From assembly GCA_038225555.1 (NCBI GenBank), contig JBBRRB010000001.1, forward strand, positions 248,001 to 312,000: a DNA stretch of 64,000 nucleotides, written 5' to 3'. The notes beneath the pieces are model-generated. The model was not told the origin of the DNA. It did not search any database and saw only the letters and a list, made by a program, of their open reading frames with translations. Shown in pieces: positions 43,415 through 51,132 of this stretch (the first letter of the stretch is position 1; each line of letters opens with the position of its first letter). Source of the stretch: JANXQZ01 sp038225555 (lineage in GTDB: Bacteria > Acidobacteriota > Terriglobia > Bryobacterales > Bryobacteraceae). The position numbers and the translations under genes were made by a program.

Positions 43415-45949
43415 TCATTCGTGGCGAAGCGCCAGCATCGGATCTACACGCAAGGCGCGTCGGGCAGGCAGAAGAGCGGCCAAGGCGACCGTAACGATGA
43501 AAACTCCGATGGCAGTCAGATACGCGATTGGATCGAGATTGCTAAGGCCGTAGAGCACCCCGCGCAAGAGCTGTGACAATGCGGCCGCTGCCCCTACACC
43601 GACCACCAAGCCGATCGCTACCGGGCTGGAGAACTGGCGCAGGACCACTGAAACGACATCGAACGGCTTCGCGCCGAGCGCCATCCTGAGTCCTATTTCC
43701 TTGGTGCGCTGCGAGACTGCGTAGGAAATCAATCCCACGATTCCGAGACAAGCAAGAAGTTGGGCGACGGAGCTCAACAAGCTAACTGCCAGCGCACCGC
43801 GTTCCACGGCGCGGAGCTTTCGCTGAAACAACTCTTTCATTAGTTGGATATCGGGAAAGATGCCGGGGTCGATTGTTTGTGAGATGGATGCCGCGGATCG
43901 AGCCAGGCTTTCGGGCGGTGCTAGAGTCCTCGCCAGCATGACGATGGAGGGGGTGTCGGACACTTCCGTGAGGACATAGATCTCTACGGCGTCCGAATTT
44001 TCGAGTGCCCCGCCTCTCGCGCTCCCCGCTATTCCGATCACGGTGTAATCCGACCCCATCGAAAATTTCTTGCCCAGAGGGTCGCCTGTCGGCCATTTGA
44101 GCGCCAAAGACTGGCTGATAACGACAGAATGGGTGTCGCCCGTCCGCAGGTTGCGGCCTCGCAACAACGGAATCTTCATCGTCTGAAAGAACTTCGGATC
44201 GATACGGTTGATTTGAATGTCCAGCCGCCGTCCCTCCAATTCCACACCGGCCCCTTCCCGCCTGTTACCCAGAGGAGGAGAGAGCGTGAGCGACACTGAT
44301 TCCACTCCCGGGAGAGCGCCGAGACGGCTCTGAAGTGTGTCCAAATACGCCTGGGCCATGGCTGCCGAATAGCCGTGACTGGCGAGGCCCGGATCTATTG
44401 AGACGACCTGTCGATAATCAAAACCGGGGTCGGCAAACATGACGTGGTCAAGCGCACGCACGAGCAGTCCCGCGATAATAAGAAGGATGCAACTGGCGGC
44501 CACTTGCGCGCCGATCAGGAACTGCCTCATTCTGGTTGCGCGATGGCGCTGTCGGGCTACTTGCAACGCTGGTGCCAGCCCGAACAAGATCGCCGCGGCG
44601 AATGCGAGACCAATCGAGAATACGAGGACTCGCCAATCCGGCATCGGATTGAGCCACTCCGGAGCGGCCGTCAATAACATTAGGCTTCGCAATACAAAGT
44701 AGCCCGCAGCCAGCCCTGCCGCCGATCCCAGTAAAGCGAGTAGCATGCTTTCAGTGAATAGTTGCCGCATCAGCCGTCCGCTTCCGGCGCCCACTGAGAC
44801 ACGAATCGCAATCTCGCGCTCTCGAGCCACTCCCCTCGCGAGCAGCAAGCTGCCTAGATTGCCACAGGAGACGGCGAGGATCAGCAGACCCAGCGAGCCT
44901 ACCAAAGCGGCAATCGGAAGCAACTCGTCCTGACCCTCCGATCCAGTCCCGCGCCGGTTCCCAATCATTAGGCTCTTCGCATATCCGCCCGGCTCACTGA
45001 CAATGCGCTCCTTTTCCCAAATATCGCCAGGTTGCTGCGTGCGGAGGCGCGCTGCGAGCGACGTCAATTCTTCCTCGGCCACCCGAGGACTCAAACCTGG
45101 TTGCAGCCGTCCCCACATTTGGACGCCAGCGCTCTCGGCTGAGAAGTCCGTGAGCAGGTGGCTCCCTGCCGCAAAGTAGGGCTGTTGTTCAATCAAAGCC
45201 CAGAGGTCCGGCTGGTCTAAGCTAATCCCGGTAAAAGTGCTGGACGCAACGCCAAGCACGGTGGCCGGCTTTCCATTTAGACGGATGGTTTTCCCAATCA
45301 CGAGCGCATCTTCGCCGAAGTGACGCTTCCAGAACCCGTGACTCAGCACGACTGCCGGATCCGCGCTCCCAGACTGGTCGAACGTCCTCCCGAGCATTGG
45401 CGCTGCACCGAGGTCGCCAAAAAAGCTGCCAGTTACGAAATGCGCATTGATGCGGCTCTTCTCGCCTTCCGTCGTGAGCTTGGTGGAGTTTAAGGCCACC
45501 ACAGCGGCGAGGGTTCTGGAATGCTCCCGGAAAAATGCCATTTCCGGATAGGGCAAAGTAAACGCATAGCGCTGCAAAGCGCGCCGATGGAAGCGCAGCA
45601 GCGTGTCAGGTTCACGAACAGGCAGGGGTCTCAGGAACATCAGATTGAAGAAGCCGAAGGCCGCCACGTTCACGCCTATGCCTATAGCCAGCATTAAAAT
45701 CGCTGCAACCGTAAAGCCGGGCGATTTTCGCAGCATTCTTGCTCCGTAACGGAGATCCTGGAAGAAGCGGTCAATCCAGGTCCAGCCCCAAGCCTCGCGC
45801 GCTTCTTCGCGCAGCTGGAGCGTGTTGCCCAAGCGCACGCCCTCTTCGCTTGCGGCCATTTCACGATGGAACTCCATGTCGCTGGCCAGTTCCCGATCAA
45901 AGCGTTCTCGGTTCAGCAAATATCTGAGGCGCCGAAGAAGTTGTCTCAT
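43415..45949 (-). CDS. MacB/FtsX-type permease (acidobacterial duplicated orphan permease), copy 2
   Basis: The 844-residue protein carries the characteristic N-terminal cytoplasmic extension (RRLRYLLNRERFDRELASDMEFHREM) before the first helix (LRYGARMLRKSPGFTVAAILMLAIGIGVNVAAFG), two MacB-like periplasmic cores and two FtsX-like helix sets (VLRSLMLLTAAPEW region and RTKEIGLRMALGAKPFDVVSVVLRQ), ending LLPARRALRVDPMLALRHE. No ATPase gene is near. It is preceded by 9 bases by a PadR regulator gene on the same strand, the standard pair in these bacteria. Confidence 0.93.
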   Translation of the reverse strand: MRQLLRRLRYLLNRERFDRELASDMEFHREMAASEEGVRLGNTLQLREEAREAWGWTWIDRFFQDLRYGARMLRKSPGFTVAAILMLAIGIGVNVAAFGFFNLMFLRPLPVREPDTLLRFHRRALQRYAFTLPYPEMAFFREHSRTLAAVVALNSTKLTTEGEKSRINAHFVTGSFFGDLGAAPMLGRTFDQSGSADPAVVLSHGFWKRHFGEDALVIGKTIRLNGKPATVLGVASSTFTGISLDQPDLWALIEQQPYFAAGSHLLTDFSAESAGVQMWGRLQPGLSPRVAEEELTSLAARLRTQQPGDIWEKERIVSEPGGYAKSLMIGNRRGTGSEGQDELLPIAALVGSLGLLILAVSCGNLGSLLLARGVAREREIAIRVSVGAGSGRLMRQLFTESMLLALLGSAAGLAAGYFVLRSLMLLTAAPEWLNPMPDWRVLVFSIGLAFAAAILFGLAPALQVARQRHRATRMRQFLIGAQVAASCILLIIAGLLVRALDHVMFADPGFDYRQVVSIDPGLASHGYSAAMAQAYLDTLQSRLGALPGVESVSLTLSPPLGNRREGAGVELEGRRLDIQINRIDPKFFQTMKIPLLRGRNLRTGDTHSVVISQSLALKWPTGDPLGKKFSMGSDYTVIGIAGSARGGALENSDAVEIYVLTEVSDTPSIVMLARTLAPPESLARSAASISQTIDPGIFPDIQLMKELFQRKLRAVERGALAVSLLSSVAQLLACLGIVGLISYAVSQRTKEIGLRMALGAKPFDVVSVVLRQFSSPVAIGLVVGVGAAAALSQLLRGVLYGLSNLDPIAYLTAIGVFIVTVALAALLPARRALRVDPMLALRHE

Positions 45950-45958
45950 TGGCTCCCC

Positions 45959-46285
45959 TCAGGCTGTGCGCAAAACGGATTGGATCGCTTCATGGACGCG
46001 GTCATATCCCGATAGTTCGGCTTCGAGCTGTTTGCGACCTTCCCGTGTAAGCCGGTAAAAGCGGACTTTGCGCTTCGTTTCGGAGATGCCCCACTCGGCT
46101 TTCACCCAGCCTTTCAGCAGGATTCGCTGAAGGGCAGGGTATAGAGCTCCTTCCTCGACGTGTAGCACTTCAGAAGAAAGCGAGTGAATGCGCTGAGCGA
46201 TAGCGTATCCGTGGAGCGAACCCGAGCGGAGAACCCGCAGGATCAGCAAGACAAGCGCACCTGAAGGCATTTCTGTTTTAGGCAT
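45959..46285 (-). CDS. PadR family transcriptional regulator
   Basis: The 108-residue winged-helix protein opens with MPSGALVLLILRVLRSGSLHGYAIAQRIHSLS, has VEEGALYPALQRILLKGWVKAEWG as recognition helix and wing, and ends with a short dimerisation helix. It is expected to repress its own operon, including the downstream permease. The ATG at 46285 lies only about 10 bases from the predicted transcription start, so the mRNA is almost leaderless. Confidence 0.93.
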   Translation of the reverse strand: MPKTEMPSGALVLLILRVLRSGSLHGYAIAQRIHSLSSEVLHVEEGALYPALQRILLKGWVKAEWGISETKRKVRFYRLTREGRKQLEAELSGYDRVHEAIQSVLRTA

Positions 46286-46289
46286 AACG

Positions 46290-46302
46290 ATACTAGGGGT
46301 AT
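46290..46302 (-). promoter_or_regulatory. Candidate PadR operator
   Basis: The imperfect palindrome ATAC-TAGGG-GTAT overlaps the start-site side of the promoter's -10 box, a position where binding by the product of the adjacent padR gene would block transcription. Assigned from position and symmetry only. Confidence 0.4.
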
Positions 46303-46329
46303 TATGCTTATGCCTTGTCCGGTTGTCAA
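46301..46329 (-). promoter_or_regulatory. Sigma70-like promoter of the padR-permease operon
   Basis: On the minus strand TTGACA (46324-46329) and CATAAT (46301-46306) are separated by 17 bases. This is the best promoter-like sequence seen in the window. Confidence 0.75.
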
Positions 46330-46333
46330 GAAG

Positions 46334-47299
46334 TTATCTCGGAACCGCAATCTCACCCAGGATCTTCCGGATCACTTCTCCCACTCCCAGTCCTTCGATC
46401 TCAAACTCAGGGCGCAGGATCAGCCGATGTTCTAATACGGGGATCGCCATTGCTCGAACATCATCCGGAGTGACGAAATCGCGTCCTTCAATCGCGGCCA
46501 GTGCGCGACTGGCCAGAAGCAGCGCCTGCGTTGCTCTTGGACCCGCACCCACCAGCACGCTCTCATGAGTCCGCGTCCGCCGGATCACATCCACCAGATA
46601 GGCGATCAACTCTTCGCGAATTAGAACGTCGCCCAAGCACTGCCGCAGATCCGCCAAGTCGTTGGCCCGCACGCAAACCTGCACAGCTCCGCCAGCCAGC
46701 GTTGCCTCGGGCGAATCGCTTCCGAGCATCCTGCGCGCCAGCAACAATTCATCCTCGCGCCCCGGCCACGACATGGAGATCTTCAACATGAACCGATCCT
46801 TCTGCGCCTCGGGGAGCGGGTACGTGCCTTCATATTCAATCGGGTTCTGCGTGGCGAACACCGTGAAGTTTGGAGGCAGAACGTGCGTGTCCCGATCAAT
46901 GGTTACGATCCGCTCCTGCATGGCCTGAAGCAAGGCCGACTGAGTCTTGGCCGGAGCGCGATTGATTTCGTCCGCCAGCAGAAAGCTGGTAAATACGGGA
47001 CCTTTCACCAGCGTGAATTCACCCCGCTGAAGGTTGAAAACGCTGGTGCCCGTAATATCGGCGGGCATCAGATCGGGCGTGAATTGAATGCGGGAAAATT
47101 CGCAATCGAGCGTGCGGGCCAGCGTTCGCGCCAGCAAGGTTTTGGCGATGCCCGGGACTCCCTCCAGAAGCGCATGGCTACCGGTAAAAATCACGATCAG
47201 CGCCTGATCGATGGCCTGATCCTGGCCAATAATCACCTTGCGAGTTTCCCGCCGGACGCTCTCCAGAACCGCAGTCAGCCTTTCCAAGTTTGCGTTCAT
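46334..47299 (-). CDS. MoxR family AAA+ ATPase
   Basis: The 321-residue AAA+ protein has Walker A near residues 37-46 (EGVPGIAKTLLA), Walker B in VFTSFLLADEINRAPAKTQSALLQAMQE, sensor 1 in VFATQNPIEYEGTYPLPEAQKDRF, and an arginine-rich C-terminal lid. MoxR proteins act as chaperones with partner VWA- or DUF58-type proteins in metal insertion or cell-envelope assembly. Its ATG overlaps the upstream DUF4350-like stop by 4 bases, so it is the last gene of a four-gene coupled operon. No DUF58 gene is in the cluster. Confidence 0.94.
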   Translation of the reverse strand: MNANLERLTAVLESVRRETRKVIIGQDQAIDQALIVIFTGSHALLEGVPGIAKTLLARTLARTLDCEFSRIQFTPDLMPADITGTSVFNLQRGEFTLVKGPVFTSFLLADEINRAPAKTQSALLQAMQERIVTIDRDTHVLPPNFTVFATQNPIEYEGTYPLPEAQKDRFMLKISMSWPGREDELLLARRMLGSDSPEATLAGGAVQVCVRANDLADLRQCLGDVLIREELIAYLVDVIRRTRTHESVLVGAGPRATQALLLASRALAAIEGRDFVTPDDVRAMAIPVLEHRLILRPEFEIEGLGVGEVIRKILGEIAVPR

Positions 47300-48324
47300 C
47301 CGTTCCGTTCCGCCAATATCGCGCTAATCTCGCGATAACGCTCCACCGGCTCGCCGGAGCGGCTTGCTGCTTGGCGGATCCGGTCTAGCTTGCCAGCCGC
47401 ATAGCGGGCGGATTGCCGCGATTTTTCCCACTCGCTGACGCACACCTTCACCACCTCCGCCTTCGGAATATTGCGGCGCAACAGGTTGGCGAAGCCTTCG
47501 AAGGCATCCTTGGCCGGGGCAATTTCCTGGTCGGACTGGGCCGCTCTCGCTGGAAGCAAGCTCACCGAATTTTTCCAGATGAAAAGAACCGCCAGCAACA
47601 GGAGCGAGCCAGCCAGCCCCTGCAGCCGATATTTTCGGGCCAGCCCGGCAACCGAACCATTCTCCACCACCCCGAGATGGTTCTCGTCGAAGACAATCGT
47701 TCTATTGGATCCGATCACGCTCAGGATCAGGCTGGTATCGCGTTTCCGCTCCAGCGCCGCGTTACCAAGCGGATAGGACGTGGGCATTAGAACAATCGTG
47801 CCGGATCCAAAACTCCGCTCGAGAATGCCGCTCCCGTGCCAAGCCGGATCGCTTGCGGCGAGGACAGGCGTGCTGCCATCTTCCTCCTTGCCTGCAATCT
47901 TTGGATAAGACACTCGCACATGCCAACGCTTTTCTATTTCGGATTGGTGAAACAAGCGCGTTGCGCCTTCTGCGGTGGTTTCGCGCAAGCCGATCACTAC
48001 GCGCGCGCCGCTAGACGCCAAACCCTCAAACTCCTCCAGTTCCTTCTCGGATGAGAACTCGAACTTCTTTGGAGAGATTCCCAGGAACAGTATGGTCTGC
48101 TTCGGCCTGGCAAGCTCTTCTGGCGGCCGATAACTTCTTGTAACTGACAAGCCTTCCAGCGCGCCCAGGCTCTCATACAACGCCCGCGTCCCTTGCGCAT
48201 CGGAGCGTAATGACGAGTACGCCGGGTAGATATCTCCCGATGCAAAACGAAGATTGAACAGCCGCCACACCCCGTACGCGAGCAACGCGGCCAAAAGGCC
48301 TAACGCCACCGCGCTATTGCGCAT
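47296..48324 (-). CDS. DUF4350-like membrane protein
   Basis: The 342-residue protein has an N-terminal helix (ALGLLAALLAYGVWRLFNL), a central alpha/beta domain (SDAQGTRALYESLGALEGLSVTRSY, TILFLGISPKKFEF, RVVIGLRE, SGTIVLMPTSYPLGNAAL), a second helix (GLAGSLLLLAVLFIWKNSVSLL) and a cytoplasmic helical tail. This matches DUF4350 proteins that accompany MoxR, whose domain resembles a GATase1-like fold without activity. It overlaps the upstream gene by 11 bases and the downstream moxR by 4. Confidence 0.85.
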   Translation of the reverse strand: MRNSAVALGLLAALLAYGVWRLFNLRFASGDIYPAYSSLRSDAQGTRALYESLGALEGLSVTRSYRPPEELARPKQTILFLGISPKKFEFSSEKELEEFEGLASSGARVVIGLRETTAEGATRLFHQSEIEKRWHVRVSYPKIAGKEEDGSTPVLAASDPAWHGSGILERSFGSGTIVLMPTSYPLGNAALERKRDTSLILSVIGSNRTIVFDENHLGVVENGSVAGLARKYRLQGLAGSLLLLAVLFIWKNSVSLLPARAAQSDQEIAPAKDAFEGFANLLRRNIPKAEVVKVCVSEWEKSRQSARYAAGKLDRIRQAASRSGEPVERYREISAILAERNG

Positions 48325-49873
48325 GCGTCCTCATCCTTTCCAAGTTGCCCTGCACCTGATCGATCATGGCAGGCCCCACCTCGTACATGCCGTACCAGCC
48401 TCGCTCGAAAAGATGCAGCGTGTGAGTGAAAGCGGCCACGAGTTCCGGGCGATTGCGGGCTCTCCGTTTTAGTTCGAGAGCATAGTCCCCATCGGATTTG
48501 CCGCGCTGCAGAGCGATCAGCGAACCGGTTGCCAACGTGGAGAGGCCAGCCAGATAAATGGCCCTCAGCGCAAGCCTGAACTCCTGCCGCTCAACGCAGC
48601 CCCGAGCCAGCGCCAGCCATTGCTCCGGCGGCTGCTGATCGGCCTGTAGATCTTCGGACTGTAGATCGATGGAGATGCCGCCCCCAACCGCGATCACAGG
48701 TTCGGAGACGCGTCGTTTGGCAAGCCATTGCCATAGCAGAAACACGATCGCGCTGGTGGCAATCGCCAGCAACAGCACGACCAGGGCGCGTAGGTTGCGA
48801 GCGGGGGGAGGGTGGTCGGGTTGGCCGGGATCCGGCAGACTCCGCTGACCCATCAGGTCGCCTATCTTCTCCACTAGCGCATCAATCCAGCGTCCCGCTT
48901 GCCTGAAAGCTCGCCCGGTTGCGTCCATGAACGAGAGAGTGGATCGGACAATCCAGTTGTGCCGCTCAGCCTCCGTTCTCGGGGCGCGCGGCGTCCTCCA
49001 ACTGTACTCCGGCTTTTGCAGCACGCGATCAATCGAGTGGTTCAGGTCGTCTTTAAGGGAAACGGGCCCGGTTTGTCCGAATGCGCCCAGGCATCCGATC
49101 AGGCCCATCATGAGCGCCAAACTGCCGGCATTTAACTCGGCGCGCAAGTCCTCCGCCGTGGTCAGTGCTTCCCCGTAGAAACAACGCAACACGTAAAAGG
49201 CTTTCACGAAGGGATTGATAACCAGGTAACTCAGTCCGGCTGTGACCGCGAGAAACGTCGTGTTTAGAAAAGTGTACGAACTTCGCGTGAACACGCTATC
49301 TACCCCGGCCAGCATTTTCAGCAGGTACGGAAAAAGGACAAGCCCCATCCCAACGTTGAGGAAGACTACGATCCCGAGCATGCTCAAAATTCCGAGAAAG
49401 GACCAGTTCTGTCCGGGCCACAGGGCGGCTTGCCGACGAGCGGTGGCTAACGGGGTGATTACGCTGGCGTTGTGATAGATGGCGTACACCGTCGCAAATG
49501 GAACCGTCATCAACCCCGCAATGGGGAGCACGATAAATTTTGTCGGCTGAATCGATGCCTGGGCGGCCATCGTACCTAACCACTCCCCAACCGAGGTGCG
49601 AGTTTCAGGATTCAGCGCTAGAAGCATTCTCAGCTTCCGGGCGAAAATCGCTTGGCAAGTGATCATGCAGAGATAGAGAACCGCAAGGCCCAACGACGCA
49701 GAGGCCGCGTGGTCGCGAGCGTTCGCGCTCTCGCTCATATCGGTCCAGAAGAAGAGTAGGCCCAAAACGAACGGGATGCTGCCGAGGTAGTAAATAAAGA
49801 GCGCTCCCCTCGGAGCCCTTCGCAGCAGATGCACCGCCTCTTCGCAAAGATCGAGCGCCGAGCTGCTGTTCAT
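48314..49873 (-). CDS. Multi-spanning membrane protein with DUF4129-like C-terminus
   Basis: The 519-residue protein has about six helices in its N-terminal two thirds (e.g. ALFIYYLGSIPFVLGLLFFW, SLGLAVLYLCMITCQAIF, FLGILSMLGIVVFLNVGMGLVLF, SLALMMGLIGCLGAFG), another helix (LRALVVLLLAIATSAIVFLLWQWL), and a cytoplasmic C-terminal domain (PEQWLALARGCVERQEFRLALRAIYLAGLSTLA) of DUF4129 type. Such proteins form membrane complexes with MoxR. The ATG at 49873 overlaps the upstream stop (ATGA); the frame is open further upstream but that part lies within the zinc-ribbon gene. Confidence 0.85.
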   Translation of the reverse strand: MNSSSALDLCEEAVHLLRRAPRGALFIYYLGSIPFVLGLLFFWTDMSESANARDHAASASLGLAVLYLCMITCQAIFARKLRMLLALNPETRTSVGEWLGTMAAQASIQPTKFIVLPIAGLMTVPFATVYAIYHNASVITPLATARRQAALWPGQNWSFLGILSMLGIVVFLNVGMGLVLFPYLLKMLAGVDSVFTRSSYTFLNTTFLAVTAGLSYLVINPFVKAFYVLRCFYGEALTTAEDLRAELNAGSLALMMGLIGCLGAFGQTGPVSLKDDLNHSIDRVLQKPEYSWRTPRAPRTEAERHNWIVRSTLSFMDATGRAFRQAGRWIDALVEKIGDLMGQRSLPDPGQPDHPPPARNLRALVVLLLAIATSAIVFLLWQWLAKRRVSEPVIAVGGGISIDLQSEDLQADQQPPEQWLALARGCVERQEFRLALRAIYLAGLSTLATGSLIALQRGKSDGDYALELKRRARNRPELVAAFTHTLHLFERGWYGMYEVGPAMIDQVQGNLERMRTHAQ

Positions 49874-50130
49874 GCCAGCAGCCAGCCCAGCAGATAGAAA
49901 CACCACCAAGCCAAGATGAATCCGCCCAGAGGAGCCAAACGGCGCAGCACTCCCGGTCCTTTCTTGCGCTCTGCGAAGCCAGTCAGCTTCCTCAAGCATG
50001 CGGCGCAGATGACTCGCTGCTCGTGCTCGGTGACGCACTCGCGGCAGAAATAATCCCGGCAAACGGGGCAGCGCGCTACAGCTTCCCGCGTAGGATGGTG
50101 AAGGCAGCGTTGCTGGGCGATAGCACTCAA
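49870..50130 (-). CDS. B-box/zinc-ribbon membrane protein
   Basis: The 86-residue protein begins with a zinc-binding region of B-box style (CLHHPTREAVARCPVCRDYFC, then RECVTEHEQRVICAAC), with one Cys/His-His pair and three CxxC-like pairs able to bind two zinc ions. It ends with a single membrane helix (LGGFILAWWCFYLLGWLLA). Similar domains sit at the N-terminus of rhomboid-like and other membrane proteins. It is the first gene of the operon leading to moxR and overlaps the next gene by 4 bases. Confidence 0.82.
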   Translation of the reverse strand: MSAIAQQRCLHHPTREAVARCPVCRDYFCRECVTEHEQRVICAACLRKLTGFAERKKGPGVLRRLAPLGGFILAWWCFYLLGWLLA

Positions 50131-50178
50131 AACATAGTGTATGCGAAACCTGGCGTGGGGTCAGGACATCTCTCATCC

Positions 50179-51096
50179 GTGCCCCTACTCTGCGCGCGAA
50201 GGGATTTTCTCTTTGCGACGTCCCTAGCCGTCTTTTCCCTGCGTGGTCAGGACACTCCGACCTTTTCCACTAGCGTCAAAGTGGTAAATCTCCTGGCCAC
50301 TGTACGCACCAAGAAGGGCGAGATCATTCGCGATCTGGGCAAGGACGATTTCACTTTGACCGAAAACGGCCGCGCGCAATCAATCCGCTATTTCTCAAAA
50401 GAGTCGGATCTTCCCCTCACTCTCGGCCTTCTAGTGGACACCAGCATGAGCCAGGAAAGAGTCTTGAACGCCGAGCGGAGCGCCAGCTTCCGCTTCCTCG
50501 ACCAAGTGCTGCGGGAATCCAAAGATCAGGTTTTTCTGCTCCAATTCGATATGGCCGTTATGCTGCGCCAAGGTTTGACGTCCTCCCGCAAGAAACTGGA
50601 CGAGGCGCTGTCGTTCGTGGATACTCCCACTCGCCAAGAGCTCTCGCAACAGCGCGGGGGCGGGACGTTGCTGTGGGACGCCATCTTGAAAGCTTCGAGA
50701 GACGTGCTGAAAGATCAATTGAACCGCAAGGCTCTGATTGTTCTTACAGACGGGGTAGATACCGGGAGCGAAGCCAATCTGGGGGAGGCCATCGAAGCGG
50801 CTCAGCGCGCTGACACATTGGTCTATTCCATTCTCTTTTCCGATGAAGGTCCGGAGGGTCGCGGTCCTCTGCTCCGCATGTCGAGAGAGACGGGCGGGAG
50901 CTTCTTCGAAGTATCGAAAAAGCGCACCATCGACAGCATCTACGCCACGATTCAGGACGAGTTGCGCAGCCAGTACAGCTTGGGGTTTGTCTCGGATGAG
51001 CCGGTCCGGGTATCCGAATTCAGAAAGCTGCAACTTGCCGATAAACAGAAGGGGCTAGCGGTCCAGCGCCGGGATAAATATTGGGCGCGCCGGTAG
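50179..51096 (+). CDS. VWFA-related acidobacterial domain protein
   Basis: The 305-residue protein has a hydrophobic export-like start (RRDFLFATSLAVFSLRGQ) and a von Willebrand factor A domain. A short beta-sandwich leads in (FSTSVKVVNLLATVRTKKGEIIRDLGKDDFTLTENG). The MIDAS metal motif DTSMS starts at Asp87, a conserved Thr/Gly segment is in GGGTLLWDAI, and Asp in VLTDGVDTGSEA completes the site. The family is strongly enriched in acidobacteria. The GTG at 50179 is the best start clear of the divergent zinc-ribbon gene; exact start uncertain. Confidence 0.87.
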   Translation: MPLLCARRDFLFATSLAVFSLRGQDTPTFSTSVKVVNLLATVRTKKGEIIRDLGKDDFTLTENGRAQSIRYFSKESDLPLTLGLLVDTSMSQERVLNAERSASFRFLDQVLRESKDQVFLLQFDMAVMLRQGLTSSRKKLDEALSFVDTPTRQELSQQRGGGTLLWDAILKASRDVLKDQLNRKALIVLTDGVDTGSEANLGEAIEAAQRADTLVYSILFSDEGPEGRGPLLRMSRETGGSFFEVSKKRTIDSIYATIQDELRSQYSLGFVSDEPVRVSEFRKLQLADKQKGLAVQRRDKYWARR

Positions 51097-51132
51097 AATC
51101 GAGGATGGTTCCCCAATTGCTCCCAATCGTTC

